From Mycolicibacterium diernhoferi (GTDB lineage: Bacteria > Actinomycetota > Actinomycetes > Mycobacteriales > Mycobacteriaceae): a DNA stretch of 64,000 nucleotides. Below the pieces are notes generated by a model. That model searched no databases. It worked only from the letters and a program-made list of their open reading frames with translations, and was not told the DNA's origin. Where the stretch lies: positions 2,418,001 through 2,482,000 of the forward strand of contig NZ_CP080332.1 in NCBI RefSeq assembly GCF_019456655.1, in the 5' to 3' direction. A program made the position numbers and the translations under genes. The number at the start of each line of letters is the position of its first letter. Within the stretch, counting starts at the first letter, position 1. Shown piece after piece: positions 36,047 to 44,143 of this stretch.

Positions 36047-37234
36047 ATGGGATTTCCGATGACTGGTCCGATGGACGGCTTCCGAGTGGTCGAACTCGGG
36101 GTCTGGGTGGCGGCGCCGGCGGCGGGGGCGATCCTGGCCGACTGGGGCGCCGACGTCGTCAAGATCGAACCACCCGGTGGTGACCCGGCCCGCTCCTTCG
36201 GCCGGATGATGGGCCTCGACGCGGACCTCGGCAGCGCCTCGAACCCGCCGTTCCAGATGGACAACCGGTCCAAGCGCAGTATCGTGCTCGATCTGGCCGG
36301 CCCGGAGGGGCGGGCGACCGCCGTCGAATTGATCGCCGGCGCAGACGTTTTCCTGACCAACGTCCGCCCGCCCGCGCTGGCCCGGCTGGAGCTGGATTTC
36401 GAGACGGTGGCCACCCGCAACCCGCGATTGGTGTACGGGCTGATCACCGGATACGGCACGGACGGCCCGGACGCCGGGCGCGCCGCCTACGACGTGGCCG
36501 CGTTCTGGGCCCGCGCCGGCATCGCCGACCTGCTGACCCGGCCCGGTGACACCCCGCCGTTTCAACGCGGCGGGATGGGCGACCACTCTGCCGGGATGAC
36601 GCTGGCGGCCGCGGTGTGCGCGGCGCTGCTCGCCCGGACCCGCACCGGCGCAGGGCAATTGGTCACCACCTCGCTCTACCGCCAGGGCGCCTACACGGTG
36701 AGCTTCGACCTCAATACGCTGCTGATGTCCGGTCAGCAGGTGGCCATCGGGCAACGCGAAACCATGGCGAATCCGTGCATGAACAACTACACCGCGGCCG
36801 ACGGTAAGAGGTTCTGGATCGTCGGGCTCGATGTCGCGCGGCACTGGCCGCCGCTGTGCCGGGCGGTGGGTCGCACCGAGTGGCTGACCCGCTACCCGAT
36901 GCCACGAGACCGGTTCACCCATGCCCGGGAGATCATCGCCGAACTCGACACCGTCTTCGCCACCAGGACGCTGGACGAATGGGAACAGGTGTTCGCCGGC
37001 GAACCGGACTTCTTCTGGTCGCCAATCAACTCTCTCGATGACGTGGTGGCCGATGAACAGTTCCACGCCGCCGGTGGCATCGTCTATGTGCCGGAAGGGG
37101 ATTCGAGCACACCGATGGTTGCCAGCCCCGCCGACTTCTCGGCCACACCGTGGCAACCGCGCGGCCCGGCCCCGGAACTCGGCGAGCACACCGAACAGAT
37201 CCTCGCCGAACTGAACGGAACTCAGGAGCGCTGA
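36047..37234 (+). CDS. CoA-transferase family III (CaiB/BaiF)
   Basis: A protein of 395 aa; alternatives are GTG 36044 and ATG 36059. I chose ATG 36047 because it lies 6 nt after a TAAAGC -10-like element. The family start VVELGVWVAAPAAGAILADWGADVVKIEPPGGDPAR and MDNRSKRSIVLDL are clear. The catalytic Asp is expected near residue 185 (GGMGDHSAGMTLA). It moves CoA between carboxylic acids or activates a substrate acid. It overlaps the convergent GH3 gene by 13 bp. Confidence 0.9.
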   Translation: MGFPMTGPMDGFRVVELGVWVAAPAAGAILADWGADVVKIEPPGGDPARSFGRMMGLDADLGSASNPPFQMDNRSKRSIVLDLAGPEGRATAVELIAGADVFLTNVRPPALARLELDFETVATRNPRLVYGLITGYGTDGPDAGRAAYDVAAFWARAGIADLLTRPGDTPPFQRGGMGDHSAGMTLAAAVCAALLARTRTGAGQLVTTSLYRQGAYTVSFDLNTLLMSGQQVAIGQRETMANPCMNNYTAADGKRFWIVGLDVARHWPPLCRAVGRTEWLTRYPMPRDRFTHAREIIAELDTVFATRTLDEWEQVFAGEPDFFWSPINSLDDVVADEQFHAAGGIVYVPEGDSSTPMVASPADFSATPWQPRGPAPELGEHTEQILAELNGTQER

Positions 37235-39426
37235 CGGTTCACGGTCTCCAGCATTCCGGCGAGCTGCTCCCGGCTGAACGCGCCGCCGCTGAAGGACACC
37301 AGCCGGCCGATCGGAATCGAGCCGAGCAGCCGCATCATGTCGGCGCCCGCCGCAGTTGAAAGGCCGGCAGTGGGCGCCTGCTGACCGGCCGCGGCCAGCA
37401 TGTCGGCCACGATCGGCCCGGCCACCGGGTCCCCGAGCAATTCGGCCAGGGTGGAGTCCGGGGTGAACGCGAGCACCGGGACAGCGTCGCCGTCCACCGC
37501 GACGACGGTGTGCAGCCGAAGATCCCGGCTCGACGCCCCGACCGTCACGCTGTAGTCACCCGACTCGACCAGTCGCCGCCCGGACCGCACATCCCAGTAG
37601 CCGAGCTCCTCGCGTGCGACGGGGATCTGCACTTCCCGCAGTTCCCCGGGATCCAGCGTCACACCGGTGAATCCGGCCAGCCAGCGGGGCGGGCGAGCCA
37701 CCCGGGACACCGGCAACCCGGCGTACACCTGCACCACCTCGCGGCCGGCCCGGGCGCCGGTGTTGACCACCGACACCCGCACGGTGAGCCCGTCGGCGTG
37801 CACGTCCACCGACAGATCGGTGTATTCGAAGGTGGTGTAGGACAGCCCGTGCCCGAAGGGGAACGTCACCGCCGCATCGCGGGCGTCGTACCACCGGTAT
37901 CCCACGAATACCCTTTCCCCGTACAGGATGTGGCCGTCCTCGGCGGGAAAGTTGATGTACGCCGGCGAATCCTGCAGTCGCACCGGCACCGTCTCGGCGA
38001 GCCGTCCGGACGGGTTGACGGCCCCGAACAGCACATCGGCGATGCCGCTGCCGCCACCCTGACCCAGCAGTGCACCGTCCAGGATCGCCGGAGCCAGGTC
38101 GGCCACCTCGTCGAGTCGCAGCACCCCACCGTGGGACAGCACCACGACCGTACGCGGTTGCACCTGCACCACCGCGGACAACAGGTGCAGTTGCTCGACG
38201 GGCAGATCGATGTGGGTGCGGTCGAAACCCTCGGATTCCTCCTCGGCGGCCAGGCCCAGGAACACCACCGCGGTATCCGCATCGGCCGCGGTGGCCAGCG
38301 TTTGAGCGGTCAGCTCCTCGGCGTAACTCACCGGGTACTCGCCGGCGCGGTGGCGAATCTCATCCAGCGGCACATCCACCCGGGTCGGATTCACGTGCGA
38401 ACTGCCGCCACCCTGGAACCGCGGTGACACCGCGAACCCACCGATGACCGCGATCGACGACGGGGTCAGCGGCAGCAGGTCATCGTCGTTCTTCAACAAC
38501 ACGATCGACCGTGCGGCGGCTTCGCGGGCCAGCTGATGATGGCCCTCGTCGTCGAACGTGGCTGTGCCGGAGATATTTTCGGTGACCCGGGCGGCCAGGG
38601 CGGCGACCCGGCCGGCGGACCGGGCCACCGCGGCGGCATCGAGAACCCCCGATTCGACGGCGGCGACGACATCGGCGTCGGTGACACCGTTGCTGGACGG
38701 CATCTCCAGGTCCAGCCCGGCGGCCACCGCGGCCACCCGGTCGCGGACCGCGCCCCAGTCGCTGATCACCGCGCCGTCGAAACCCCACTCGTCGCGCAGC
38801 ACATCGGTCAGCAACCAGCGGTTCTCGGCGGCGTACACCCCGTTGATCCGGTTGTAGGAGCACATCACCGTGGCGGGCCGGGCCTGTTTGACGACGTGTT
38901 CGAAGGCCCGCAGATACAGTTCGCGCAGCGTGCGCTCGTCGACATCCGAACTGACGCGCATCCGGTCGTCCTCGGCATTGTTGACCGCGAAATGCTTCAG
39001 CGATGCGCCCACGCCGTGCCCCTGCACCCCGCGCACCCATGCCGCGCCGAGCACACCGGCCAGCAGCGGATCTTCGGAGAAGTACTCGAAGTTGCGCCCG
39101 CAGCGCGGGTCCCGCTTGATGTTGATCCCGGGCCCGAGCAGCACCTGGACACCCAGGGCCCGGCTCTCGGCACCCAGGGCGGCGCCGACCCGTTCCACGA
39201 GCTCGGGATCCCAGGTCTGGCTCAGGCCGACGGCGGGCGGGAAGCAGGTCGCCGGTTCGCTGCGGGCCAGGCCGAGGTGGTCGGTGGCGCTGCCGGCCTG
39301 CCTGCGCACCCCGTGCGGACCGTCGGTCAGCAGGATCGCCGGGACATCGCCGACCTCCTTGGTGGTCCAGAACGTCGCGCCACTGCCCAGGGCGGCCTGC
39401 TCGGCGAGAGTGAGGTGCTCAGTCAC
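37222..39426 (-). CDS. glycoside hydrolase family 3 (beta-glucosidase-like)
   Basis: A protein of 734 aa, GTG start overlapping the TetR stop by 8 nt. The GH3 N-terminal barrel has DGPHGVRRQ, DPRCGRNFEYFSEDPLLAG, VKHFAVNN-like LKHFAVNNAEDDR and nucleophile Asp in GAVISDWGAV. The C-terminal alpha/beta domain and a fibronectin-III-like domain (YTTFEYTDL..) follow, then about 90 extra residues. No signal peptide, so it is intracellular. It hydrolyses beta-glycosides; in this island it may remove sugar from a glycosylated substrate. It is coupled to its TetR regulator. Confidence 0.92.
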   Translation of the reverse strand: MTEHLTLAEQAALGSGATFWTTKEVGDVPAILLTDGPHGVRRQAGSATDHLGLARSEPATCFPPAVGLSQTWDPELVERVGAALGAESRALGVQVLLGPGINIKRDPRCGRNFEYFSEDPLLAGVLGAAWVRGVQGHGVGASLKHFAVNNAEDDRMRVSSDVDERTLRELYLRAFEHVVKQARPATVMCSYNRINGVYAAENRWLLTDVLRDEWGFDGAVISDWGAVRDRVAAVAAGLDLEMPSSNGVTDADVVAAVESGVLDAAAVARSAGRVAALAARVTENISGTATFDDEGHHQLAREAAARSIVLLKNDDDLLPLTPSSIAVIGGFAVSPRFQGGGSSHVNPTRVDVPLDEIRHRAGEYPVSYAEELTAQTLATAADADTAVVFLGLAAEEESEGFDRTHIDLPVEQLHLLSAVVQVQPRTVVVLSHGGVLRLDEVADLAPAILDGALLGQGGGSGIADVLFGAVNPSGRLAETVPVRLQDSPAYINFPAEDGHILYGERVFVGYRWYDARDAAVTFPFGHGLSYTTFEYTDLSVDVHADGLTVRVSVVNTGARAGREVVQVYAGLPVSRVARPPRWLAGFTGVTLDPGELREVQIPVAREELGYWDVRSGRRLVESGDYSVTVGASSRDLRLHTVVAVDGDAVPVLAFTPDSTLAELLGDPVAGPIVADMLAAAGQQAPTAGLSTAAGADMMRLLGSIPIGRLVSFSGGAFSREQLAGMLETVNRQRS

Positions 39427-39961
39427 CGTTCCTATTCTTCACCCTCGCGGCGTGCCGCAACTGCTCCAAGAACTCGTCACCGTCATCGCTGCGGACCAGA
39501 TAGTGCGAGATGGCCACCCGGATGGCGGTGGCCGCGGCCACCGCGGCGTCATCGCCGGGGGTGAGACGCTCCAGCCGTTCCCGCATCATCGGGATGAACT
39601 GGGCCAGCCGGGCGATGACGTGCGCGGGTTCGATGTCGACCATCCGCAGCCCGGGGTAGGAGCGCTGGTAGTCCACGATGATCTGCAGGGTGGCGTCGAG
39701 GCGTTCATCGGGGCGCAGCTCGGCGGGTACCCGGGCCACCGCGCGGTCGTAGTGTTTGCGCTCCCAGACCACGAAGGCGTCGAGCAACTCGTCCTTGGAA
39801 GCGAACCAGCGGTAGAGCGTCGGGCGGGACACCCCGGCCTGGGCGGCGACCTCGGACAGGCTGAGTTTGGTCATCCCGTGGTTGCCCAGCACCTGTGCGG
39901 TGGCGGCCAGAATCCGCTCGCTGGTGCTGTTCTCCGCATCCGCGGGGGTGGCTTCCGGCAT
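39419..39961 (-). CDS. TetR-family regulator upstream of GH3
   Basis: A protein of 180 aa. Its helix-turn-helix TKLSLSEVAAQAGVSRPTLYRWFASK matches the regulator at 34309 almost exactly. The ATG is 7 nt from TAAAGG of a CTTTACA-N14-TGTCA element, so the gene is probably autoregulated and leaderless. The site is shared with the divergent P450. It is the best candidate for the regulator that reads the recurring element across the island. Confidence 0.9.
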   Translation of the reverse strand: MPEATPADAENSTSERILAATAQVLGNHGMTKLSLSEVAAQAGVSRPTLYRWFASKDELLDAFVVWERKHYDRAVARVPAELRPDERLDATLQIIVDYQRSYPGLRMVDIEPAHVIARLAQFIPMMRERLERLTPGDDAAVAAATAIRVAISHYLVRSDDGDEFLEQLRHAARVKNRNGD

Positions 39962-39968
39962 CGCTATA

Positions 39969-39999
39969 CCTTTACAAATATTCGCCGTACTGTCACGCT
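39969..39999. promoter_or_regulatory. shared operator/promoter copy 3 (TetR-GH3 / P450)
   Basis: CTTTACA (39970-39976), 14 nt, TGTCA (39991-39995), continuing CGCT. Toward TetR: GTGACA, 16 nt, TAAAGG, 7 nt, ATG. Toward the P450: TTTACA, 17 nt, CACGCT, with a 46-nt leader bearing AGGAGGG. Confidence 0.75.
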
Positions 40000-40045
40000 A
40001 ATTGCTCGCAACGCCGTCGTTGCACGCCCGTAGGAGGGAACCGCC

Positions 40046-41302
40046 GTGACAGTTGCCAGCGCACCGCAGGCACGCGACTACAGCCCGTTCGACATCACGT
40101 CCCACGACTTCTGGAGCCGGCCGTTCGACGTCCGCGACCAGACCTTCGCGCAGCTGCGGGCGCAGGAGGGGGTCAGTTGGCACCGGCCGCTGCCGACCCT
40201 GTTCGACATCGAGGAACCCGGTTTCTGGGCGCTCACCCGCCGCGCGGACATCCAGTTCGCCAGCCAGAATCCCGGGCTGTTCACCTCCACCCTCGGTGTG
40301 GCGCTGGATCCGATGCCTGCCGAGGTGCAGAAGTTCGCGACCTTCTTCCTGGGCATGGACCCGCCCGAGCACACCACCTACCGGCGACTAATCAGCTCGG
40401 CGTTCACCCCGCGCAATGTGCGCCGCATCGAGGAACAGATCCACGCCAACGCCGTCGCCATCGTCGACGATCTGATCGGCGCCGGTGACATCGATTTCGT
40501 CGAGGCCTGTTCGGCGCAGCTGCCGATGCGAACCATCTCGGACATGCTCGGTGTGCCTCCCGCCGATCAGCCCGCGCTGGCCAAGGCGGCCGAGAAGCTG
40601 TTCAGCATGAGCGATGACGAGTACTCCTCGCTGGAAGAGCGGGCGATGGACACCATCAACGAGATCATGCTGATCTCGGGTACCGGGGTGGAGCTGGCCA
40701 AGTTCCGCCGGGCCAACCCGGGCGATGACCTGATGACCGCCATCGTCAACGCCGAGGTGGACGGGCACCGGCTCACCGACGAGGAGATCGGTGCCTTTCT
40801 GATCCTGCTGGCCTCGGCGGGCAACGACACCACCAAGCAGACGACCACGCATGCGATGCTGGCGCTGGCCGCCAATCCGGACCAAAGGGATTGGCTGATG
40901 GAGGATTTCGAGGGCCGGATCGGGATGGCCACCGAGGAGTTCGTGCGCTGGTCCACCCCGGTACTGCAGTTCGCCCGGTTCGCCACCCAGGACGTCGAGG
41001 TCGCCGGGCAGCAGATCAGCGCCGGGGACAAGGTGGGCCTGTTCTACTGTTCGGCAAACCGGGACGAGAGTGTGTTCAGCGACCCGCAGCGGTTCGACCT
41101 GACCCGTTCACCGAACCCACAGGTCGGTTTCGGCGGGGGAGGCCCGCACTTCTGTCTGGGCAATCAGCTGGCCAAGAGCGAACTGCGGAACATCTTCCGC
41201 GAGTTGCTGACCCGGCTCAAGACCATCGAGCTCGGCGAGCCGGATCTGTTGTACAGCAGCTTCGTGCACGGCATCAAGAGGCTGCCCGCATACGTGCAGT
41301 GA
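40046..41302 (+). CDS. cytochrome P450
   Basis: A protein of 418 aa, GTG start with AGGAGGG 10 nt upstream. The P450 marks are I-helix ASAGNDTTKQ, the ExxR helix (EEFVRW) and the heme loop FGGGGPHFCLGNQ with proximal Cys370. It is a soluble bacterial monooxygenase, of the CYP125/142/124-like mycobacterial type by general look (EERAMDTINEIMLISG). No ferredoxin gene is adjacent, so redox partners are elsewhere. The substrate is unknown; an alicyclic or terpenoid-like compound is possible from the setting. Confidence 0.95.
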   Translation: MTVASAPQARDYSPFDITSHDFWSRPFDVRDQTFAQLRAQEGVSWHRPLPTLFDIEEPGFWALTRRADIQFASQNPGLFTSTLGVALDPMPAEVQKFATFFLGMDPPEHTTYRRLISSAFTPRNVRRIEEQIHANAVAIVDDLIGAGDIDFVEACSAQLPMRTISDMLGVPPADQPALAKAAEKLFSMSDDEYSSLEERAMDTINEIMLISGTGVELAKFRRANPGDDLMTAIVNAEVDGHRLTDEEIGAFLILLASAGNDTTKQTTTHAMLALAANPDQRDWLMEDFEGRIGMATEEFVRWSTPVLQFARFATQDVEVAGQQISAGDKVGLFYCSANRDESVFSDPQRFDLTRSPNPQVGFGGGGPHFCLGNQLAKSELRNIFRELLTRLKTIELGEPDLLYSSFVHGIKRLPAYVQ

Positions 41303-41306
41303 CCGC

Positions 41307-41915
41307 TCAGGCCGTCAGTTCGGCGGCCAGTGCCGCGCTGATCGCACGGTAGGCGAGATCGGCTGCGGCCTGCCAGTCATGAGCGGCGTCGACGACCAAG
41401 GCCGCGGTGAAATGTGGGCTCAGATGCGCCGCCACGGTGGTTACCAGGGCGACCGGTGGTGGACCGACACCACCCGCGGTGCGCCACACGGTGGCCGCGA
41501 TGTCGGCCATTGCGCCCCGGAAGTCACTGCGGCGCCGACGTTCTGCGGAAGCGAGATCGGCGGGCAGGTTCCGCCGCGATGCGAGCTCGAAGAAGCCCGG
41601 GCCGATGGTGGAGTTCATCCGGTGCGCGGTGTCGCAGGTGTTCCGCAGCCAGTCGTCGGGATCGCCGGCCGTATAGGTGGGCAGCCCGCGCAGGTAGCCG
41701 GTCATGCCCGCCTCGAATGCGGCGCCGAGGAGTTTCTCGCGGGTTTCGAAGAGCCGGAACAGCGTCCGCCGGCTCACCCCGGTGACCTCGGCCAGCTGAT
41801 CCATGGTGAGGTCCAGGCCGTTCTGCAGCACCGATCGCCGGGCCAGCGTCAGAATGTGGTCGACCGTGGCCTGGCGCTTGGCGCCGGCCACCGTGCCGGA
41901 GGCGGTCTTGGACAC
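41307..41915 (-). CDS. TetR-family regulator divergent from the BVMO
   Basis: A protein of 202 aa from GTG 41915; an in-frame ATG at 41975 is rejected because it would put the palindromic operator inside the gene. The helix-turn-helix is LTMDQLAEVTGVSRRTLFRLFETREKLL, different from the paralogous pair. It likely controls the Baeyer-Villiger monooxygenase through the 41948-41976 operator. It is convergent with the P450 gene. Confidence 0.87.
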   Translation of the reverse strand: MSKTASGTVAGAKRQATVDHILTLARRSVLQNGLDLTMDQLAEVTGVSRRTLFRLFETREKLLGAAFEAGMTGYLRGLPTYTAGDPDDWLRNTCDTAHRMNSTIGPGFFELASRRNLPADLASAERRRRSDFRGAMADIAATVWRTAGGVGPPPVALVTTVAAHLSPHFTAALVVDAAHDWQAAADLAYRAISAALAAELTA

Positions 41916-41946
41916 ACCTCGGAGTCTAACCCGGCCCGCCGCACCG

Positions 41947-41976
41947 TTGACACTCATGAGTGCCATAAGTGACACT
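41947..41976. promoter_or_regulatory. TetR operator and promoter of the BVMO gene
   Basis: TGACACTCATGAGTGCCA (41948-41965) is an 18-bp palindrome with one mismatch and a perfect 12-bp core CACTCATGAGTG. A further AGTGACACT follows at 41968-41976. TTGACA (41947-41952), a consensus -35, is part of it, with GACACT 18 nt downstream as a weak -10. A bound TetR dimer would cover the -35. Confidence 0.78.
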
Positions 41977-42001
41977 TGATCGTGCCGATACGGAGGTTCT
42001 C

Positions 42002-43933
42002 ATGACCGCGCGTCACCTGGCCACGCACTCCATCGTCGACGTCGACGACGCCACCATCGCCTCGGCACTCGAACAGCTGTCGGTGTCCGCGTTGATCGCC
42101 TCGGTCGTCCAGATCACCGGGGATCCCACGTTCATCCGCGGCTCGATCCGCCCGGTTCAGTTCGTGCAGAACGAATTTCAGGGCATGCTCGACGAGGACA
42201 GCAAGGCTCGGTTACGACGTCTGGCGCTCCGTGAGATCTGTGCCTGGCGCGACGCCGGGTGCCCGGACACTCCGCCGCTGAGCACCGAGCTCATCCGGGA
42301 AGTGATGGACTGGATCGCCTGCGAACCGGTGCCCGACGACAACGCCGCGCTCTACCTGGAGGAGATGGACCTCCACGGCCACAATCCGCGCGCCGTCGCC
42401 GGACCGGAAGGACTCGATCCGCCGCCGGGGTTCTCGGTGCTCATCATCGGTCTCGGTGCGTCGGGTCTGCTCGCTGCGATCCGGCTCAAGGAGGCCGGCA
42501 TCCCGTTCGAGGTCGTCGAGAAGAACCCCGATGTCGGCGGCACCTGGTTCGAGAACAGCTATCCGGGTTGCCGGGTCGACGTGGCCAGCCACTTCTACTC
42601 GTACTCGTTCGAGCACGTCGGCGACTTCAGCGCCTACTACACCCGCCAGCCCGAACTCTACGACTACTTCCGTTCGGTCATGACCCACCATGACATCGGC
42701 GCCCACGTGAGCTGGGGCCGCGAGGCGGTGCGTGCGCAGTGGGACGACGAGGCGGGGCGGTGGTCGGTGACGCTGCGCCGCACCGACGGCGGCGCCGAAC
42801 ACCGGACCGCCTCGGCCGTCATCTCTGGCGTCGGTTTCCTGAATCGGCCGATGATCCCGGATCTGCCCGGGCTGCAACGGTTTCAGGGTCCTGCCTTCCA
42901 TTCGGCCCGGTGGGACCACGCGGTGGACCTGCAGGGTAAGCGGGTCGCCCTGATCGGCGCCGGCGCCAGCGGCTTCCAGATCGGTCCCGCCATCGTCGAC
43001 GAGGTCGAGGAATTGGTGGTGTTCCAGCGCACGCCGCAGTGGATGGCGCCCAACCCGCGCTACCACGCCGGCGTCACCGACGGTGAACGCTGGGCGATGC
43101 GGCACCTGCCCGGCTACTCCCGCTGGTACCGCTTCATGCTGATGTGGCAGTCCAGCGACAAGATGCTGGAACTGGTTCGCGCGGACCCGGATTGGCACGA
43201 CTTCCCGCGCACCGCGAACGAGGCCAGCGCCGCGCGGCGCGAGATCTTCGCCAACTGGATCAACGATCAGGTCGGCGACATCCCGGAACTCGCCGAGAAG
43301 GTCACCCCGCAGTATCCGCCGATGGCCAAGCGGATGCTGCAGGACAACGGCAGCTGGCTGCGCTGCCTGCGACGTGAACACGTGCGCTACGTCAACGAAC
43401 CGATCACCGGTATCGACGAGTCGTCCATCAGCACCGCCGCCGATGAGTTCGAGGTCGACGTCATCGTGCTGGCCACCGGTTTCCGTGCCTCCGAGGTGCT
43501 CTGCCCGATGGAGGTGATCGGGCGCGGCGGAGTCCCGATATCGCAGGTATGGGACGGCAAACCCGAAGCCTTCAACGGCATCTCGGTACCCGGCTTCCCG
43601 AACTTCTTCATGATGGCGGGCCCGGGCACCGCGCTGGCCCACGCCGGCAGTGTGATCTTCATGCTGGAATGCCAGATGCGCTACATCGGTGCGGCGCTGC
43701 GGACCGTGATCGAAAAAGGCGGGCGCAGCATCGAACCCACCGCCGAGGCGTATGCGCGCTACAACCGGGAACTGCAGGACGAGGTTGCCACCCTGATGTG
43801 GGGGCACCCGTCCATCGAGCACTCCTGGTACAAGTCACCCGACGGTGGCGTCTACGTGCTCAGCCCGTTCGGGTCGGTGGAGTACTGGAAACGCACCCGT
43901 GCCCTGGCCGACGAGGACCACGTACTGGGCTAG
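42002..43933 (+). CDS. Baeyer-Villiger flavin monooxygenase, long (HAPMO-like) form
   Basis: A protein of 643 aa; ATG 42002 has GGAGG upstream, better than GTG 41969. The FAD Rossmann motif GLGASG is at 150-155, the BVMO fingerprint F-x-G-x3-H-x3-W is complete at 294-304 (FQGPAFHSARW), and the NADPH Rossmann motif GAGASG is at 319-324. About 146 residues precede the FAD motif, an N-terminal extension like that of 4-hydroxyacetophenone monooxygenase. It inserts one O atom next to a ketone, giving an ester or lactone. The HSL-type esterase at 51639 could act next. Confidence 0.93.
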   Translation: MTARHLATHSIVDVDDATIASALEQLSVSALIASVVQITGDPTFIRGSIRPVQFVQNEFQGMLDEDSKARLRRLALREICAWRDAGCPDTPPLSTELIREVMDWIACEPVPDDNAALYLEEMDLHGHNPRAVAGPEGLDPPPGFSVLIIGLGASGLLAAIRLKEAGIPFEVVEKNPDVGGTWFENSYPGCRVDVASHFYSYSFEHVGDFSAYYTRQPELYDYFRSVMTHHDIGAHVSWGREAVRAQWDDEAGRWSVTLRRTDGGAEHRTASAVISGVGFLNRPMIPDLPGLQRFQGPAFHSARWDHAVDLQGKRVALIGAGASGFQIGPAIVDEVEELVVFQRTPQWMAPNPRYHAGVTDGERWAMRHLPGYSRWYRFMLMWQSSDKMLELVRADPDWHDFPRTANEASAARREIFANWINDQVGDIPELAEKVTPQYPPMAKRMLQDNGSWLRCLRREHVRYVNEPITGIDESSISTAADEFEVDVIVLATGFRASEVLCPMEVIGRGGVPISQVWDGKPEAFNGISVPGFPNFFMMAGPGTALAHAGSVIFMLECQMRYIGAALRTVIEKGGRSIEPTAEAYARYNRELQDEVATLMWGHPSIEHSWYKSPDGGVYVLSPFGSVEYWKRTRALADEDHVLG

Positions 43934-43985
43934 TGGGACTGCCCTGGGAAATCGCCCTTGCGGAGGGCTCTGGGCGCCGGTATTG

Positions 43986-44001
43986 TCGAACATAAGTTCG
44001 A
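43986..44001. promoter_or_regulatory. LexA SOS box
   Basis: TCGAAC-ATAA-GTTCGA exactly matches the mycobacterial LexA box TCGAAC-N4-GTTCGA. It lies 142 nt before the 13E12-type gene. In M. tuberculosis several 13E12-repeat genes are DNA-damage induced through such boxes. Confidence 0.9.
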
Positions 44002-44143
44002 ATGCGACGTTGCTCCCATCGCTCCACGGTGAGCTTCAGACCGCGACTCCGGTCGCCGAGAGGTTCTTCAGTCCCGCGGGACTGGTCGAACCGCCTTGCC
44101 TGATCGTGCCTTTGTGCACCTTCTGTGAAAGTCGGTATCCGTC

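Noticed and set aside
41916..41975. Upstream ATG start for the TetR gene at 41307
   Set aside because: Using ATG 41975 would put the palindromic operator within the coding sequence; GTG 41915 fits better.
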